Assembly: GCA_003170875.1 (NCBI GenBank)
Contig: PMYJ01000160.1
Span: 8,256-33,590, forward strand
Length of the DNA: 25,335 nucleotides
Reading direction: 5' to 3'
Origin: Candidatus Dormiibacterota bacterium
GTDB taxonomy: Bacteria > Chloroflexota > Dormibacteria > Aeolococcales > Aeolococcaceae
Shown: positions 22,348-25,335 of the stretch, one piece after another
How the letters are laid out: each line of letters opens with the position of its first letter
How positions within the stretch are numbered: position 1 is the stretch's first letter
Notes under the pieces: generated by a model
Seen by the model: only the letters and a program-made list of their open reading frames with translations
Database searches by the model: none
Told to the model about the DNA's origin: nothing
Program-made: the position numbers and the translations under genes

Positions 22348-22983
22348 ATGGGCCGGGTGATCCACGTCCGCGTTCGCGGCCTGGACCCCCGGCGTCGGGA
22401 CGCGGCGCAGGACCGCTTCGCCGAGCTGGTGCGGCGGCGCGATTGGCGCGACGGCCGCCCCTGGCTGGCGGACGCCCGCTCGCCGGACCTGCTCCCGCAG
22501 CTGTTCTTCGCCGACCAGAAGACGGCCAGCTCCCGCCAGGAGCCGGCCGCCGATCCGCTCTCGGCGGCGACCTTCGTCCGGGTCCTGGGCGACGAGACCG
22601 ACGCGCTGGCGGTGCTCTTCATCTTCCGCGACCTCTCCGAGCGCTTCGCCCTCGCGGTCGAGCTGCGCGACCCCGACAACCCGATCGCCAAGCTGCGCCG
22701 GATCGAGCTGGAGGGGGGACTGCTGCCGGACGGCCGCGCCCTGGAGGCGATCCTGGTGCGGCGCCCCATCTTCAAGAAGCTCCGCGACGGCCGGCGCATC
22801 GAGCTCTTCCCTCCCCGCGCGCTGGCCTCCGCCTACGGGGCGCCCGAGGCGCGCGATCCGGACCACCGCGGCTGGAGCTTCCTGGTCGCCGGCATGCGCT
22901 GCGAGGCGTCCGACTTCTTCGAGGCCGAGGCCGAGGCGATGCGGATGCGCCGGGGGTTGGACAGCCTGGAGCAGGCGGGATGA
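22348..22983 (+). CDS. Unrecognised 211-residue protein coupled to dtd
   Basis: A soluble protein without signal peptide or membrane segment. I do not recognise a family. It is Arg-rich with mixed strands and helices: it opens with a short strand, MGRVIHVRVRGLD, then a charged helix; LFFADQKTASSRQEPAADPL and LAVLFIFRDLSERFALAVELRDPDNPI lie in the middle; it ends in an acidic helix (FFEAEAEAMRMRRGLDSLEQ). Its stop and the ATG of the D-aminoacyl-tRNA deacylase gene overlap as ATGA, so the two are translated together. It starts from a clean leaderless promoter. A role near tRNA quality control is only suggested by the neighbour. Confidence 0.75.
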   Translation: MGRVIHVRVRGLDPRRRDAAQDRFAELVRRRDWRDGRPWLADARSPDLLPQLFFADQKTASSRQEPAADPLSAATFVRVLGDETDALAVLFIFRDLSERFALAVELRDPDNPIAKLRRIELEGGLLPDGRALEAILVRRPIFKKLRDGRRIELFPPRALASAYGAPEARDPDHRGWSFLVAGMRCEASDFFEAEAEAMRMRRGLDSLEQAG

Positions 22984-23510
22984 GAGCGGTCGTCCAGCGT
23001 GTGCGCCACGCCCGCGTCCTGGTGGAATCGCGGGGCGAGGAGGCCCAGCCGGCCCCCGGCGATCGCCGGGGGGAGGGCGCCGAGCCGGGGATGTGGGTGA
23101 CCGGTGCGATCGGCCCCGGCTTCTGCGTGCTGCTCTCGGTCGGCCCGGGTGACACGGAGGCCATCGCCGACCGCCTCGCCGAACGGGTCGCCCGGTTGCG
23201 CATCTGCGCGGACCCAGCGGGCAAGATGAACCTCGACCTCAATCAGGCCGGGGGCGGGGTGCTGGTGGTCAGCCAGTTCACCCTGCATGCGGACGCCTCG
23301 GGCGGCCACCGGCCGAGCTTCCTCGGGGCGGCCCCGCCCGACCTGGCCCGGCACCTCTGCGAGAGGTTTGGCTCGACGCTGGAGGGCCTCGGGCTGCCCG
23401 TCGCGTACGGGGAGTTCGGCGCCCTGATGCAGGTCGAGCTGGTCTACGACGGCCCGGTCACGCTCGTTCTCACCAGCGGGGAGGGGCCCTGGGCGGCCGA
23501 CGCAGGGTAG
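22980..23510 (+). CDS. dtd: D-aminoacyl-tRNA deacylase
   Basis: A 176-residue enzyme that hydrolyses D-amino acids (and glycine mischarged on tRNA-Ala) from tRNA. The start MRAVVQRVRHARVLVE, the catalytic-loop motif SQFTL (98-102), GGHRPSF (108-114), FGALMQVELVYDGPVTLVL near the end, and the strand GAIGPGFCVLLSVG are all diagnostic. Two oddities: about 20 extra residues (roughly 19-39, Glu/Pro/Gly-rich) between the first two strands make it longer than the usual 145-150, and Tyr156 replaces the usual Asn of NDGPVT. The core appears intact. Its ATG overlaps the stop of the upstream gene by four bases. Confidence 0.92.
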   Translation: MRAVVQRVRHARVLVESRGEEAQPAPGDRRGEGAEPGMWVTGAIGPGFCVLLSVGPGDTEAIADRLAERVARLRICADPAGKMNLDLNQAGGGVLVVSQFTLHADASGGHRPSFLGAAPPDLARHLCERFGSTLEGLGLPVAYGEFGALMQVELVYDGPVTLVLTSGEGPWAADAG

Positions 23511-23529
23511 GGTCACCAGGCGCGGTGAG

Positions 23530-23583
23530 ACCGCGGGCGCGGGGTGCGGACGCGGGAGCCCGGCCGGGCCCTAGCGCCGCGGT
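23530..23583. terminator. Hairpin between dtd and the NrtR-like gene
   Basis: Arms ACCGCGGGCGC (23530-23540) and GCGCCGCGGT (23574-23583) pair over ten bases with one bulge. Inside lies the palindrome GCCCGGCCGGGC (23558-23569). It fills the 72-bp gap between convergent genes and probably serves both. Confidence 0.5.
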
Positions 23584-24311
23584 CAGGTGGAGCGGCGCGT
23601 CCGAAGCACGGCGAGCTGCTCCGCCTCGCCCCCGCTGCCGGCGTAGCGAAGAAGTTCCGGCGGCCGACCCCCGGTCCCCGCGGGGCTCCGGAAGCGGGAG
23701 ACCCGGAGGCGGAGGGCGGCCACCTCGGAGTCGCGGACCGGCTTGAGCACGCCGCCGTCGCGCAGCTCCTGGACCCGGCGACGGAAAGTGCGCTCGCTCC
23801 CCTCCGGGCCGCCGTGGAGGGCCACGTAGAGCCGGAGCAGGTCGTCGCCCGTGAAGACCTCGCCGAGCAGCCCGACGGCTCCCGCGACGTGCCGGGACTC
23901 GGAGCGCAGGTGCTCCAGAGCCGCCTTGAGGGCGGCGGAGTCGGGGGCGTCGAGCCGCAGGCCCCGCCCGGGCAGGCTCCAGACCGCGGGCCGGGCAACC
24001 TCTGCATAGGGGACGGTGGCGTAATACCACGCGGTCACCGCTCGGGAGCGGCCACCCGGGGCGTCGTCGAGGCCGACCAGGTGGAGGCGGCCTCCCCGCC
24101 CCTTGCGGCCTGCCTCGAGCCGCATCCCGGCCTCCTCCACAGCCCGCGCCCCGGCCGCCTCGAAGGTCTCCCGAGCGTCCAGCTCGGCCTTGGGAAGCCC
24201 CTGCCGGAGGGTGAGGACGTGGAGAGCCCGGTTGGGCGCCGTCTCGGGGCTCGGGTCAAAGCCGAAGACCGCCGCGGTCACCCCCAGGGACGCCTGCGCC
24301 TTGGCCATCAC
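23583..24311 (-). CDS. NrtR-like regulator (degenerate Nudix plus winged helix)
   Basis: A 242-residue protein. The first 140 residues resemble a Nudix domain: a first strand ASLGVTAAVFGF, then ELDARETFEAAGARAVEEAGMRL in place of the Nudix box. E59, E60 and G62 remain, but the normally invariant Arg-Glu is Ala55-Arg56, so hydrolysis is unlikely. Residues about 150-215 (FTGDDLLRLYVALHGG, RTFRRRVQELRDGGVLKPV) match the winged-helix end of NrtR regulators, which sense ADP-ribose and control NAD genes. GTG 24311 has GGAGG seven bases upstream; ATG 24308 is next. No NAD gene is nearby, so the target is unknown. It is convergent with dtd. Confidence 0.75.
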   Translation of the reverse strand: MMAKAQASLGVTAAVFGFDPSPETAPNRALHVLTLRQGLPKAELDARETFEAAGARAVEEAGMRLEAGRKGRGGRLHLVGLDDAPGGRSRAVTAWYYATVPYAEVARPAVWSLPGRGLRLDAPDSAALKAALEHLRSESRHVAGAVGLLGEVFTGDDLLRLYVALHGGPEGSERTFRRRVQELRDGGVLKPVRDSEVAALRLRVSRFRSPAGTGGRPPELLRYAGSGGEAEQLAVLRTRRST

Positions 24312-24444
24312 CGAAGAACCTCCGTCGTTTCGGGCGATGATGACACGAACTTGGGGCTACCGGAGCCTGTTGTGGCGGCTTCGTTGCGCGGGCGGCCCCG
24401 GCCGATCGGGGCGACCACGGCCGCGACGCTGGAGCGGGCGGCGG

Positions 24445-24518
24445 TGGGCGGAGCAGGACTCGAACCTGCGGCCTTCTCGGTGTAAGCGAGACGCGCTAAC
24501 CAGCTGCGCCATCCGCCC
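24445..24518 (-). tRNA. tRNA-Val (anticodon UAC)
   Basis: A complete 74-base cloverleaf on the minus strand: acceptor stem GGGCGGA with TCCGCCC and discriminator A, D-arm GCGC..GCGC, anticodon stem TCTCG/CGAGA around loop CTTACAC with anticodon TAC (24484-24482), and T-arm GCAGG-TTCGAGT-CCTGC. The CCA end is not encoded. It reads GUA and, with modification, other valine codons. Confidence 0.96.
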
Positions 24519-24531
24519 CGGACCCCGACTC

Positions 24532-24601
24532 TACTGCCGCCGACGGAGCGAGGAGCGAGGAGCCGAAGGCTCAATCGCTCCGAGCGGAGGAGCCGGCAGT
24601 A
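24532..24601. terminator. Three-tier nested palindrome between rpiA and tRNA-Val
   Basis: Three nested inverted repeats: outer TACTGCCG/CGGCAGTA (24532-24539, 24594-24601), middle CGGAGCGA/TCGCTCCG (24544-24551, 24575-24582) and inner GAGCC/GGCTC (24560-24564, 24568-24572). It begins 10 bases after the rpiA stop and could end its transcript. The GGAGCGA unit is repeated in tandem on the left side. It might instead be a small palindromic repeat element. Confidence 0.55.
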
Positions 24602-24611
24602 CGCGGAGCGA

Positions 24612-25298
24612 CTACTGGGTGCGGCCGGTGGCCACCTCCCGAACCCCGCCCGTCTCATCTCCCACCAGCACGAGGTCGGCCATGCCCAGGAAGAGGCCGT
24701 GGCCGACCAGGCCGGGCACCGCGTCCAGCCGGCGGGCCAGACCCTCGGGGTCGGAGATCAGGTCGAAATGGCCGTCACCGAGGAGGTTGCCCGAGTCGCT
24801 GACCCGGGGCCTGCCCTCGGGATCCGCCCGCAGGGTGAAGAAGGCGCCACACGCCTCCAGGGCCGCCAGGGTGGCGTCCGCTCCGAAGCTAAGGATCTCG
24901 ACAGGGACCGGCCCCCGGAGTTGGGCCACCATCTTGCTGGCGTCGGCGACCACCACGAACCGCCGGGCGGCGACGGCCACCAGCCGCTCCCGGACGTGAG
25001 CTCCTCCGCCCCCCTTGATGAGCCGGGACTCAGGATCGACTAGATCGGCGCCATCGACGGCGAGATCGAGGCCACGGCGGTCGAGCTCCACCAGCGCGAT
25101 GCCGAGCTCTCCGGCGAGGCGAGCACTCGCCTCGGAGGTCGCGACCGCCTGGATGCGGAGCCCGGACCGCACGGCTTCCCCGGCCGCCAGGATGAACCAG
25201 TGGGCGGTGGAGCCGGTCCCGAGGCCGACCCGCATGCCGTCGCGCAGCAGCAGGGCGGCGGCCCGCCCCGCGGCCTCCTTGGAACGATCGGCACTCAT
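24612..25298 (-). CDS. rpiA: Ribose-5-phosphate isomerase A
   Basis: A 228-residue cytosolic enzyme of the pentose phosphate pathway that interconverts ribose 5-phosphate and ribulose 5-phosphate. The substrate loop GLGTGSTAHWFI, the VATS motif, LDLAVDGADLVDP with catalytic Asp and the KGGGGAHVRERL loop are all present, as are VVVADASKMV and the C-terminal GLFLGMADLVLVG, so it is full length and probably active. ATG 25298 is the natural start; a TAGGCT box lies 11 bases upstream, giving a transcript with almost no leader. It is transcribed toward tRNA-Val, with a nested palindrome in between. Confidence 0.95.
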   Translation of the reverse strand: MSADRSKEAAGRAAALLLRDGMRVGLGTGSTAHWFILAAGEAVRSGLRIQAVATSEASARLAGELGIALVELDRRGLDLAVDGADLVDPESRLIKGGGGAHVRERLVAVAARRFVVVADASKMVAQLRGPVPVEILSFGADATLAALEACGAFFTLRADPEGRPRVSDSGNLLGDGHFDLISDPEGLARRLDAVPGLVGHGLFLGMADLVLVGDETGGVREVATGRTQ

Positions 25299-25309
25299 GG
25301 TCGCTGTGG

Positions 25310-25315
25310 AGCCTA
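25310..25315 (-). promoter_or_regulatory. -10-like box for rpiA
   Basis: TAGGCT on the minus strand ends 11 bases before ATG 25298. No Shine-Dalgarno sequence lies between, so the leader would be only a few bases. Confidence 0.35.
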
Positions 25316-25335
25316 GCAGTCCGGGGTGCCCGTGG

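Noticed and set aside
24308..24658. A protein-coding frame across the tRNA-Val region.
   Set aside because: The tRNA cloverleaf is complete on the minus strand, and the frame has no family resemblance.
1..25335. CRISPR arrays, toxin-antitoxin pairs, phage or conjugation genes.
   Set aside because: No regularly spaced repeats and no proteins of these families were seen in any frame.

Overview
This is a GC-rich bacterial window (roughly 70% GC by eye) with densely packed chromosomal genes on both strands. I see no insertion sequence, phage gene, CRISPR array or rRNA. Several genes start 6-7 bases after a TANNNT-type -10 box with no Shine-Dalgarno sequence, which suggests frequent leaderless transcripts. 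That habit, the GC content and the gene types suit an actinobacterium or a Chloroflexota/Dormibacterota-like soil lineage. The taxonomic guess is weak.

Layout. 1-3340: the start of a YCII-like protein, an OmpR-type response regulator with its histidine kinase, and a convergent ketopantoate reductase-like gene. 3439-7032: a tiny leaderless frame, then a GT4 glycosyltransferase fused to a GH130-like domain and a translationally coupled helical-barrel protein, probably one glycan (mannoside?) module. 7105-8710: two tandemly duplicated lipoprotein genes with matching promoters, leader hairpins and terminators; the duplication also copied the 3' tail of the neighbouring exporter gene. 8708-12411: a DHA2-type exporter divergent from a TetR regulator, which is followed closely by glutamate decarboxylase. 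12441-16272: a third Ser/Ala-rich lipoprotein, UppP (undecaprenyl-diphosphatase), a small membrane protein, a FUSC-type membrane protein and a PadR regulator with an obvious operator.

16440-19949 is the most interesting stretch. Four small secreted proteins are followed by a SipW/ER-type signal peptidase I (Ser/His). Three of the four share a mature-protein pattern (LGxGS..V.SC, then C...YR[VI]TL, then a TGV..x.G end); the fourth keeps only its beginning. The same three are preceded by a short dyad, GTGCAG-N2-GCACTA. In the two closest paralogs the dyad sits inside a larger foldable element at exactly the same distance from the start codon. This looks like a surface-protein export system with its own leader regulation.

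19946-22311: a second DHA2 exporter/TetR pair with four copies of TAACGCA between them. 22348-25298: housekeeping-like genes, namely an unrecognised protein coupled to D-aminoacyl-tRNA deacylase, a NrtR-like Nudix/winged-helix protein, tRNA-Val(UAC) and ribose-5-phosphate isomerase A, with a nested palindrome between the last two.
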